A stretch of DNA of 64,000 bases from Gonocerus acuteangulatus (Eukaryota; Arthropoda; Insecta; Hemiptera; Coreidae), in assembly GCA_946811695.1 (NCBI GenBank), contig OX328123.1, forward strand, positions 122,910,429-122,974,428, read 5' to 3'. Shown here piece after piece: positions 55,440-64,000 of the stretch. The translations under genes and the position numbers were made by a program. The notes beneath the pieces were generated by a model. That model saw only the letters and a program-made list of their open reading frames with translations, was not told the DNA's origin and did not search any database. Position 1 is the first letter of the stretch. Every line of letters begins with the position of its first letter.

Positions 55440-55746
55440 GAATATAACCTGAAAGTTTGGAAAAGATAGAGCACCGTGGTGAAGAGACACAAGGTATTAT
55501 ATCTATTCTACTATTCTAGTAAGAGCAGTCGGTCGGGGCAGCACAGCGAGGTGTCGTTAGTTCAGTCCATATCCTCCCTTCCACTTCCTGCAGCAGCGAG
55601 CGAGGGCAGCCCCCACTACATATCCTCTAATTCCTAGCAGCCTATTGGAATAGACTATCACAGCTAGTCATTAAGATAACTAGACAACAAGAAGGTTCTA
55701 AAGATTACACTCCTATTTATTAAATACGTAACCTTTAGTAATCAAG
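55440..55746 (+). other. Probable 5' UTR of the following LINE
   Basis: GC-richer leader with GGGGCAGCACAGCGAGGTGT upstream of the ORF1 ATG. Boundaries not defined. Confidence 0.4.
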
Positions 55747-56424
55747 ATGACAGTTAGCAATGAAGACATAATGAGGGCTATCAAGGATATGAATGAAAAC
55801 CTTGCAAAAAATAATGCAATAAATGCTGAACTTATTAAAGAACTTAATTCTATAAAAAAAACTTGTGCTTCCCTCGTAGAAAAAACCGATAGGCTGGAAC
55901 AGGAAGTAAATTTCTTGAAACGCCAGCTCAGAAAAAATAACTTCGTTATTTATAATATCCCACCTACAGAAAATGAAAATTCGTTAGCAAAGGTAAAAGA
56001 AGTTTTAAACGAAGTAAATATAAGCCTTCCTGATTACTCTGTGAATAATTGTTATAGATTAGGAAAGGGGCCTATATTAGTGTCATTAAATAGCTACATT
56101 CTTAAACAGGAAATATTTAAACAGAAAGCAGAACTAAAGAGTAAAAACATTTCCATTAATCATGATAAAACTCTAGAGGAAAGGGAAGAAGGGAAGAAAA
56201 TACACTCATATCTTCTAAACCTTCGGAATATAGATCAAAATGTGTCTTACAGGAAAGGATTCTTTAAAATAAGAGGCTCATTCTACCGACTCAATGAAGT
56301 TGAGTCTATTCTTAAAGAACAGGATTCGGACATTTCACATCTTATCACCCAATCACAGGACAGGGGCGAACAAATAAATATATCTCTTGAAGAACAGACT
56401 AATAAAAAAAAAAAGAAAAACTAA
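55747..56424 (+). CDS. LINE ORF1 protein: coiled coil plus RRM-like domain
   Basis: An intact 225-codon frame. Residues 1-65 form a coiled coil with heptads (SLVEKTDRLEQEVNFLKRQL). Then RKNNFVIYNIP opens an RRM-like fold, followed by YSVNNCYRLGKGPILVSL and a C-terminal domain (LEEREEGKKIHSYLLNLR). The end is poly-Lys. This is the ORF1p plan of L1-type and related LINEs, an RNA-binding trimer. Intactness suggests recent origin, yet ORF2 is mostly missing. Clade not certain. Confidence 0.75.
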   Translation: MTVSNEDIMRAIKDMNENLAKNNAINAELIKELNSIKKTCASLVEKTDRLEQEVNFLKRQLRKNNFVIYNIPPTENENSLAKVKEVLNEVNISLPDYSVNNCYRLGKGPILVSLNSYILKQEIFKQKAELKSKNISINHDKTLEEREEGKKIHSYLLNLRNIDQNVSYRKGFFKIRGSFYRLNEVESILKEQDSDISHLITQSQDRGEQINISLEEQTNKKKKKN

Positions 56425-56529
56425 TGAAAAATTAGATAAATTCAGATTTCGTCCTCGATGTTCATCCGAGACATCAAAGGATAAAATTCCTTCCTGACAA
56501 CTTAGCTGCCACTCACTCCAATCGTCGCC

Positions 56530-57183
56530 TCAGGAATTAGAACTTAAACTGTTCTTTTGCAATATTAATGGGTTTAAAAATCTATTTAACTTTACTAGTT
56601 ATGAATGTGAAGCTATTAGAAGAAATTTAGTATTATGTTTTGTAGAGTCATGGCTTATAGAAGATGATTTCGTCCTTCCCCCCTGGCTGGACTACACCCC
56701 ATACAGTAGTAATGGAATAAAATTAAATCAAACTGGCCGAGCTAGTGGAGGTCTGTTAACACTAATCCATAATTCACTGTCTTCAAAAGTTGGAGAGTTG
56801 TTCAAAAATCGTTATCGTTGTTCGTTCGATCGTGTCGTTCGTTGTTATCGTTATCGTCATTGGATATTTAACACTGTGTATATAGAAACTATATCAAGGA
56901 TATCAGCATTTCTCTCTGAAAGCAAATGATCTCTGCCCGTTCTGCAAACAGTAAATAAATAACAATAGTCTATACCACCTCCTCCAACATTGTTCAGCAC
57001 TTGAAGAAAACAGAGAAGATATTTTAAATTCATCCACTTCTACATCTCACCTTCATTCATCCACCTCTCACCTTCAGGCTATTCAAAATTTGTTAAATAT
57101 AACCACCATAGAGGAATTGAATCGGCTTTATAAATTCATTGACACTATCTGTAACAAGTTTCACTCTCTTAGTATCAATGAGT
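56530..57183 (+). pseudogene. LINE ORF2 with large internal deletion
   Basis: 56530-56805 encodes the start of an endonuclease domain (FFCNINGFKNL, LCFVESWLIEDDF, ASGGLLTLIHN). After about 56805 the reading breaks at a GTTATCGTT-rich stretch. From about 56935 the C-terminal zinc region appears (DLCPFCKQ, stop, SLYHLLQHCSALEE), with a TAA at about 57183. RT is absent, so the copy is an internally deleted LINE that kept both ends. Confidence 0.65.
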
Positions 57184-57510
57184 AAATTCACAATATCAAC
57201 AATTTTTCCAATCAACAATGTTTTACTTTCAGTTTTAGTTTTTGTAATTTTTTGTATCTTGAAGCGGAATTTAATAAACATTTTTATAATACTGATACAT
57301 TTAAGGTAATATTGATATGTATTTTATTGTTAAAAAAAAACATTATAAAAATAATATTAGAAATTTTTAGTACAAATGTATGATTAATATAAATAACGTA
57401 TACATATAACAAATATTTTAATGATGTAAATTATATATTAAGTTAACTTTAGAACTATATAACATTTATATTGTCATTTGATGTGAAATTGTTGAAACAT
57501 TATAGTATTT
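57184..57510. other. AT-rich 3' region, no gene
   Basis: AATAAA-like words; no coding sequence. Confidence 0.4.
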
Positions 57511-57654
57511 ACCAGACTCAAATGGAAAGAAACAACTTTTTCCGAATCAATTTTTATCCACCTAGAAAATAATCCAGTTAATGACAAAATTGACAAAGAA
57601 GTCATCTCCTCTACCTACTCCAACATCTTCCATTTATTAAAAACTCCATCCTAA
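57511..57654 (+). pseudogene. Penelope-like GIY-YIG C-terminal end
   Basis: A 47-codon open stretch ending TAA 57652-57654. TRLKWKETTFSESIFIHLEN and a SSTYSNIFHLL end resemble the last part of the GIY-YIG domain of Penelope-like proteins (catalytic Glu in SESIF). It is 5'-truncated. A pyrimidine-rich 3' UTR follows and a hammerhead-like motif lies about 530 bp downstream, the same layout as at 49.2-49.9 kb. Confidence 0.55.
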
Positions 57655-58086
57655 TCCCCTATACCGCCTGCAATATAGCCCTTTATACCTGCCTCCCTTT
57701 CCATTAACACAGCATTTTATGACTTTATGACCCCTTACTGTACTTTGCCGCTCTTTCTTTCATCTTCTATGTTCTCTGTCCATTGGGTGGTCCAGAACCC
57801 CCCTCCCCCTCACCAACTCCTTTCTTCCTATATTTCCCTGTATTAACTGTCAGAAATGATCCCGCATTTGTGAGGAATAGTTCTCTATCTTCCCATCGGT
57901 AAGCCCATATTGTTATTCTTATATCTAATCTAATATGTAATCTGTTATTCTTATATCTGTTTTCCTAATAATCCAAACACTATATATTATGTTCACTTCT
58001 ATATATTATGTTCTAGTATTTTATGTTTTTGTCTTTATCCACATATGTATGTATGTATATATGTATGTGTATTTATGTTTGTAGGC

Positions 58087-58089
<3 letters not shown>

Positions 58090-58140
<51 letters not shown>
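58090..58140. repeat. (TA)n microsatellite
   Basis: TA array in the Penelope-like 3' region, ending GTGTGT. Confidence 0.9.
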
Positions 58141-58177
58141 ATATTTCAGTACTACATCCGTCCTACTTGTTTTTTAC

Positions 58178-58217
58178 AGCCCTGATGAAGGCTTGAAGTT
58201 CAAGCCGAAACGTCGGC
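58178..58217 (+). ncRNA. Hammerhead-ribozyme-like motif, best stem II
   Basis: GCC precedes CTGATGA (58182-58188). Stem II GGCTTG/CAAGCC (58190-58195, 58201-58206) has a 5-nt loop; GAAAC (58207-58211), GTC and GGC follow. GCC/GGC can form stem I; stem III would be minimal, as in ribozymes reported to work as dimers in Penelope-like elements. AATAAAA lies just after. Confidence 0.55.
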
Positions 58218-58401
58218 ACAATAAAACCATTTTTATGATAAAATGTAGTTTTATTAAGTAGCAGTGACCGAACCCCGACAATCCCTACCTTGCATCATCA
58301 ACGGTCAACGATCTCCTCTCAAGGAAAGAAACAACGTGTCTAATATTGAAATTATTTGTACAAGATGTATCTTACACAAATAAATATCTATCTATCTATC
58401 T

Positions 58402-58416
58402 ATATATATATATCTA

Positions 58417-58447
<31 letters not shown>
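58402..58447. repeat. (TA)n / (TATC)n microsatellite
   Basis: TATC units followed by TA repeats, directly left of the pogo-like element. Confidence 0.9.
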
Positions 58448-58450
<3 letters not shown>

Positions 58451-58452
58451 TA

Positions 58453-59512
58453 GGGGAACGTGTACCTCTGACCATATTTTACCTTTGACCACCGAGGCTC
58501 TGGCGGCATGAAGCAACATTTTATAAATTTTGGTGTAATTAGTTTTTAGCTCCTTCACTAGAGGGCTTGTGTAACCTACTTTGGTCAAAGAGGATTCTTG
58601 CAAAAAATACTTATCCATTTCTATCATAAAAATGTAAGTTATTTATTGATGACGTTTTGCCTCATAATATTTTTTGTATTATGTCTTTTTAGATGGAAAT
58701 CATTTGTCGAAGTAGCTATTACAATAATAAACATGGTGTAGGCTCTGAAATTGATTTATCTTTACCCTAACATTTTTAGCATACTTTTTAATTTTCTCTA
58801 CCAGGGTGTTGTACATCTGACCACGACTAGTTGTTGTTCCTTTGACCAGGTCAAAGGTACAACATACCTGAGTATTTTTTTTATAATTCAACTTTTATGT
58901 TCTTCTGCTACAAATTTTAAAAAAATAATTAATATTACTTTTACATATTTAGTCGTAGAGATCCGTGGTATTAAATGTCCAATGTTTAAGATTCAATCTT
59001 TGAAAAAACAAACTTTAAGTGACAAGTTTACGAGAGAAGATGAAAATTTGTATGATATTGATGTTGAAGACATTGTGGCTAAACTTCCATACCCTACTAT
59101 TGCTAGTGGATCTGCTTGACAGTTATAACGTTTATCGGTTGGACTGGAGTTTTCAGCATATTAAGCATAAAATAATATCAATAATAGTTTTTTTTATTAT
59201 GCTTACATCCTTGTCCTGTATTTAATAAACTTAAAATTAATTACAATATTGCTGAATACAATTTTTTTTTCTGGACTTCTGTATTGTTTTCTGTGGTCAG
59301 AGGTACAACACCCCGTGGTACCACTGTACCAATATTTTTAAAAAAATTAATAAATAATATTAAATGTAAAGCTATAACTTTGAACAAATTAAATATGATA
59401 AGCAATAACATACTAATTACAATGAAATAAAAAAAAAGAAGAATTTAGCCTTAATATTCAAGCTAAAAAAAATTCAATTTTGCAAAGTGGTCAAAGGTAC
59501 AACACCTTCCCG
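58453..59512 (+). mobile_element. Pogo-like element, third family
   Basis: The left end GGGGAACGTGTACCTCTGAC and the right end (GGTACAACACCTTCCCG) are imperfect inverted repeats flanked by TA. The word CTTTGACCA or its complement recurs near 58485, 58835, 58848 and 59490. It contains the same transposase C-terminus as 7297-7536. About 1.06 kb, so a deletion derivative. Confidence 0.65.
58935..59119 (+). pseudogene. Transposase C-terminal domain in the pogo-like element
   Basis: The reading TYLVVEIRGIKCPMFKIQSL, KKQTLSDKFTREDENLYDID and VEDIVAKLPYP ends at TGA 59117-59119. It is better preserved than the 7.3-7.5 kb copy. Only the tail of the protein is present. Confidence 0.55.
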
Positions 59513-59520
59513 TATATATG

Positions 59521-59822
59521 TATACGACTTATGAACTGGAGGACCTAGGTTCAAAACCTGAGCGTGCACTAAAGATTTTTTCTTCTGGTGTCATCGTTCG
59601 AGGGTTGGATTTTGGATCCCAGATCGTCCCTAGGCTCACTCAGTCTTTAATTAATTTATTAATTAATGGATGAGAAAACTCAGGTGACCGGAGCATAGTA
59701 CTGACCACACTATCTCCTTAGTGTGTCGTATGGTCAAGAATCGGATACCTCTACAGTATCTGCCTCTCTGGGCCCTTAGTGGCCTGTTATGGGACTGATT
59801 TTAGCATAAATATGCTTTAGCG
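59521..59822 (+). mobile_element. SINE family B copy, head truncated
   Basis: Begins inside the tRNA-like part (AACTGGAGGACCTAGGTTCA) and matches 50090-50372 through GGATACCTCTACAGTATCTG and GGGACTGATTTTAGC. Confidence 0.78.
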
Positions 59823-59850
59823 ATAGCTGAACTGATTTTTCCGATATAAA

Positions 59851-59851
<1 letters not shown>

Positions 59852-59914
<63 letters not shown>
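59852..59914. repeat. (TA)n microsatellite
   Basis: About 30 TA units. Confidence 0.95.
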
Positions 59915-59917
<3 letters not shown>

Positions 59918-61077
59918 CGCTAAATACGTCACCTATCCACGCGAAACGAGGAAAAACAAATATTATTAAATTAAAATGATCTTTTCAAAGTCGGTGCCCA
60001 TTGTTTTTAGCTTGCTTTATATTGTAACTAACTTTATAAATCACTAAAGGCTTTGATGAGGAATTTATCAGGATAATATAATTATTATTATATGAGAAGA
60101 TTAGTTGCTTTGAGAAGCTAAAGACAGGATTTTATGCAAACAAAGATGATAGATAAAAAATGGTGGTGAAGTTATTTACGTCTTGGTTATACAATAAAAA
60201 CAGTTGTATTTAAAACTCGGCTGCTATCAGAATAGTCATATCGGAAATTCCACGTACAACACTAAATGATTGCGTACAGGGTATCCTAAGCCACCCGTCC
60301 GTACCTTATGAAGAATTAACATTTTTTTGTTTGAATACATGATGTTGTTTTAGGTAAATATGGTATGGTTCAAAGATTAGGCGTCAAATCCAATTCCGTT
60401 TGGTACCGAAAGTGGGCTACTCGGACGAGGAAATAATTGTTTTCAAATGGCTTTTAAAGTAAAACAGGGCTGACGAGATAACTATCCTTAAAAATTGAGA
60501 ATGACCTTGAGGTTTTTGTGTTTATAATCATCCGTTCCTTAAGAACAAGCGGAAGTGAGGAAACGTAGTGCTGTTTCGGGACCACCGCTTATTAGATGTA
60601 GTAGGTTTTATCTGCAGTCAATGGACCATCGCTTTCTATAAACACAAGAAATTTGAGAGCAAAATGTTATGTATTTCCATTGAAAGAATTTTGAATCACA
60701 CCAGGGATATTGAATACTGTACATGGAACCACGCTAAATCAATTTCATCAAAAATAATTTTCATCTATTTCTGATAAGAACACAAAAATAAATTGATATT
60801 GTTTTATTTATTAGTTGTTTTTTCCCTCACAAATTTCCAATTACATTACTAAATTGAGAGATAATCTCAATTCTGAGTACACCGTTGGAAAGGTAATTAA
60901 ATTCTAGAACTTATGTGAGGTTCGGCAACGCTTAGAATTTTGTTTTAGAAGATTAGAGATTGTCACCTCAATGTCACCTTTAGAAGAGTTATCGCGGTTC
61001 GAAAAAGACACATGTAAACATTGAAAGTACATTAGCCTTAAAGCAAATTTAATGCTAATTTCAAGAAGTCCGACTCG
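59915..61077. other. Spacer, no gene recognised
   Basis: Short frames only (for example 60568-60774), without domain or exon signals. Confidence 0.5.
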
Positions 61078-61151
61078 CAGGAACTGCGTCATCTTAGCGC
61101 GGTTACGTACATCTCAAATAAATGGAATAGATTAGCATCACAAATCACCGG

Positions 61152-62520
61152 AGGTAAAAATGCAGTTTCCAGCCCTCAAAACCGATTTCTTTCAAACTTT
61201 GCACAATAACGTATTTTGATGCACTAAACACGAATACGATAAAAAAAAACGTCGGATTTAACTAGGAAAGAAGTTATTAAGCACTTAAGTTCACTGTTGT
61301 GCAGGTTATGAGAGCTAATGTAAACAACTAAATTTGTCAACATACGCATGCGCGGGTATGGAAAAGTTCGTAATAAGGAAGTTTAATTGAAATTTACCAT
61401 AAATTATCGAAATTCATCAGCAGTTATTTATTTACAATCATTTTTTTAAATAATTAAACACTCCTCACATTTCTTGTTTCGTTCATGAAAAGTATTATAT
61501 ATCAGAAATCCCTTAATAATTTGCTAATGCCTTTATAATTATCGTTCTAATTCGCGCCTATCGAACTTCAATTGTCAACAAGTCAATTGTCAAACAAATA
61601 TTTTGATGCTAAACAGAAGAACATTTAGATGGATATTTAGCCGAATTTCTCTTCAAACGCGCTCATAAATATGAAGAGCGTTTAAAGGCATTTTTCAGTG
61701 CGATTGGGGATTTGTATCCACCGAACATCCAGTCTCAAGAAGAAGAAGAAGAAGAAGAAGAAAAAAGCTAAAAGAGATGTCTTGGAGGATTAGAGGAATG
61801 TCTAGGAAGACTTTAAGGGCATACGTGCTATGCGTTTCCGCTCGCTCCGCTACGCTCCGCTCCGCTCGCTCAAGAAAATAACAAAACCCCAGTCAATCCA
61901 ACTCGCTAAAATTAATAGAATTCTATTAATTTTAGCGAGTTGGATTGACTGGGGTTTTGTTATTTTCTTGAGCGAGCGGAGCGTAGCGGAGCGAGCGGAA
62001 ACGCATAGCACGTATGCCCTTAAGCGACAGGCGACGACGGGTGAGGATGCCCTTAAAATTAACAATATCTTTGAATAAATAGTTTCTGAACATTTCAAAT
62101 GAGAGTTCTCTGTTTCCCAATGTTACATATCTGCGCATGCGCGTGTTTACAAATACGCTGATGCCTAGTTTTATAACCTTCCTAACTTTAGTGCTTAATA
62201 TTATAGTCTATTAATTTTAGCGAGTTGGATTGACTGGGGTTTTGTTATCTTTTTGAGCGAGCGGAGCGTAGCGGAGCGAGCGGAAACGCACAGCACGTAT
62301 GCCTTAAAGTCGTAATTTATGCCTTAAAGTCATCACAAATTTAGTTGTTTACATTAGCTCTCATAACCTGCACAACAGTGAACTTAAGTGCTTAATAACT
62401 TCTTTCCTAGTTAAATCCGACGTTTTTTTTTATCGTATTCGTGTTTAGTGCATCAAAATACGTTATTGTGCAAAGTTTGAAAGAAATCGGTTTTGAGGGC
62501 TGGAAACTGCATTTTTACCT
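61152..62520. mobile_element. Nested element with about 188-bp inverted repeats
   Basis: Starts AGGTAAAAATGCAGTTTCCA and ends with its complement; arms 61152-61340 and 62333-62520 are nearly perfect. CACCGG stands on both sides (61146-61151 and 62521-62526). The related site at about 35505 (AAATCACAGGAAACTGACAG) lacks the insert, so the insertion and a duplication of 6 bp or so are well supported. The interior holds the 210-bp palindrome and a third copy of the GC module at about 62215-62300. No coding sequence. Confidence 0.85.
61813..62023. repeat. 210-bp near-perfect palindrome
   Basis: Left arm 61813-61920 and right arm 61921-62023 are complementary except for a 5-bp CTCCG length difference. 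The centre is GAATTC at 61918-61923. Each arm holds GCGTTTCCGCTCGCT and AACCCCAGTCAATCCAACTC. Confidence 0.92.
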
Positions 62521-63646
62521 CACCGGAAACTGATAATAGCCAACTTACACAGAAGCGGATAATTCTTAATCTGTATAAGTCAATACAATTATGCACTGAA
62601 AATTCACTTACTCTTTGACTACTGCTGAGAAGGCTCTATTCTAAACAACCAAAAATTCGTTGTCATTTTAAGAATCTTGTTTAACTAGCAAATTCGTCTT
62701 ACTGTTATAATCAACTGTAAATATGTGCTTCGTGGCGAATAAAATTCCATTCTGTCGTGGGTTAAATCTTTCTATAAAATAAGAAATAACGATGACTTCA
62801 GTTGGAGGCTATGAGGAAGGTTATATAGACAGCAGAATTCAAAACCAAATACGTCATCATGATTAGCCACTGCCATCATGATTACCACAGCCACTCCAAA
62901 CTTATTATTACCAAAACCTTTAACCACTTCTTAGCTTATTATACTACTATACTAATTTTACTGATAAATGCAATTTAAAACAAGAAACAACCAACTACAA
63001 AGTGAGATAAGCAAAGAGAAAAACCGTTTCAATAGACTTTTTTAACACTTTTTAAGCTTTAAGCGCTTATATCTCTGATTGACGTTGCCCCATCGAATAT
63101 TGCTTCAGAAAATTTTTTGTAGAGAATTTAGTAAGCATTCGAATGGTCACGTTCCACTTACCACGATTTCCCAACCGTTATCGAGATATTTACGAAAAAT
63201 GTATAAAGATCCGAAAACTTTTCATGTCTATTAATAAAAAAAATGTTTTCGCATACTTCCTTAACTCCAAATATAACCAACATTTAAATATATCGGGTTG
63301 AATTAATTTCCAAGATGTAGAAAATATTTCAACTGAATCCCCCGATTCTAAGTGCCCACAAAAAAATAATGACTTACAAAAACATTGATTCCACTTTTCT
63401 CAGGAACGGTTAGAGATATCGCCTTGAAAATGGTTTCATTCGTTTTCCTATGTTAATAAACATATAAAACAAGTACATCCAAGCATATAAACTCAAAAAC
63501 GTGAGCGTTACGATTTTTTTTGTGCGAATTTCGCCATAAACACTATCTTCCAGTAGGTGGATTCTGCTGGCTAACGAACTTGACCTTTCAAATCAGACGA
63601 CAGCTTTTTGTACTAAATTTAATCTTGCTAGAGCGCGAACAGACAA

Positions 63647-63687
<41 letters not shown>

Positions 63688-63822
63688 AATTTTAGCCACC
63701 TATATTTTCGTGATCTATAGGGTCTGAAACGAGAAAGTTTCTAGTCGGCACGTCCGGATCGCGTCATGAGGTCAACCTCATAAGCGGGTTCTCCCTATGG
63801 AGATAGGGAGTAACCGCGCTAA

Positions 63823-64000
63823 AAAGTGAGATAAACAAAGACAATAACCCGTTCAAAACAAATACTTTTTAAGTTTTAAGCGCTTATATCTCTGATTGGC
63901 ATTGCCCCATCGAATATTGCTTCAGAACCTTTTTTGTAGAGAATTTAGTAAGCATTGGAATGTTTACCTTCCACTTACCACGATTTCCCAACCGTTTTCG
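63823..64000. mobile_element. Partial copy of the same family, cut by window end
   Basis: 63826-64000 repeats the internal block at 63000-63180 (AAGTGAGATAAACAAAGA, TTTAAGCGCTTATATCTCTG), starting directly after the right end of the previous copy. Confidence 0.75.

Larger units (their letters stand above)
61078..63822. mobile_element. TTAGCGCGGTT-end DNA element with nested insertion
   Basis: Inverted ends TTAGCGCGGTTACGTAC (near 61092) and GGGAGTAACCGCGCTAA (near 63822). After removal of the insert at 61152-62520, the order of blocks matches 35452-36616 plus 40215-40376, including CGTGGCGAATAAAATTCCAT, the (TA)n at 63644-63684 and AGCCACCTATATTTTCGTGA. About 1.4 kb without the insert. No transposase. 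Confidence 0.78.

Noticed and set aside
58159..58211. Type-III hammerhead using the GTC at 58160
   Set aside because: Stem I would not pair next to the core (C opposite C) and stem III would be only 2 bp; the type-I reading is better.
60568..60774. 68-codon plus frame
   Set aside because: No homology pattern, no splice signals, AT-rich surroundings.

Overview
This is eukaryotic DNA, AT-rich and repeat-dominated, most likely from an arthropod. The signs are small exons with GT-AG introns, tRNA-derived SINEs, many non-LTR retrotransposon clades, Penelope-like remnants, pogo/mariner/hAT DNA elements, an ambisense densovirus-like insertion and many long (TA)n arrays. A crustacean or an insect-like genome both fit; the sequence does not settle it. 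There are no operons, rRNA genes, CRISPR arrays or bacterial features.

Host genes are a small minority. The clearest is a minus-strand gene of about 224 codons in four phase-compatible coding exons (48340-48194, 46710-46554, 44110-43907, 41600-41424), with introns of 1.5-2.4 kb partly filled by repeats. A second, weaker minus-strand gene has exons at 21482-21438 and 16372-16241, rich in VKEE/IKQE-type motifs, and exon-like cassettes at 11.2, 9.9 and 9.7 kb. If these belong together, the viral insertion and several transposons lie in its introns.

Region by region: 0-9.6 kb holds minisatellites, foldback elements and a pogo-type transposase relic. 10-11.2 kb is a complete-looking short pogo-like element. 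11.7-16.1 kb is a minisatellite broken by a hAT-like element with an 8-bp target duplication and by an endogenous ambisense parvovirus (densovirus-like). The virus has a capsid C-terminus on + and NS1/NS2-type frames on -, converging on overlapping stop/poly(A) signals, with a TATA-plus-initiator promoter at the other end. 16.6-25 kb has LINE fragments, a giant foldback element and LINE 3' ends abutting (TA)n arrays. 25-29.6 kb is a decayed I-group LINE on minus. 30.8-34.1 kb is a near full-length RTE-like LINE on plus. 35.4-40.4 kb is a three-layer nest: an inverted-repeat DNA element, a short LTR retrotransposon inside it, and a satellite-bearing insert inside that element's left LTR. 41-49 kb is the host gene with intronic SINEs. 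49-60 kb has Penelope-like 3' ends with hammerhead-ribozyme-like motifs, a Jockey-like reverse transcriptase relic, a mariner that has lost a catalytic region, an internally deleted LINE, another pogo-like element and SINEs. 61-64 kb is a second nest with a 210-bp near-perfect palindrome.

The most interesting items are the endogenous ambisense densovirus with its regulatory signals still readable, four hammerhead-like cores of which three match Penelope-like 3' ends by position or form, a GC-rich module shared by several unrelated-looking foldback elements, and LINE 3' ends concentrated at (TA)n arrays. All assignments come from reading motifs by eye; no database search was possible.
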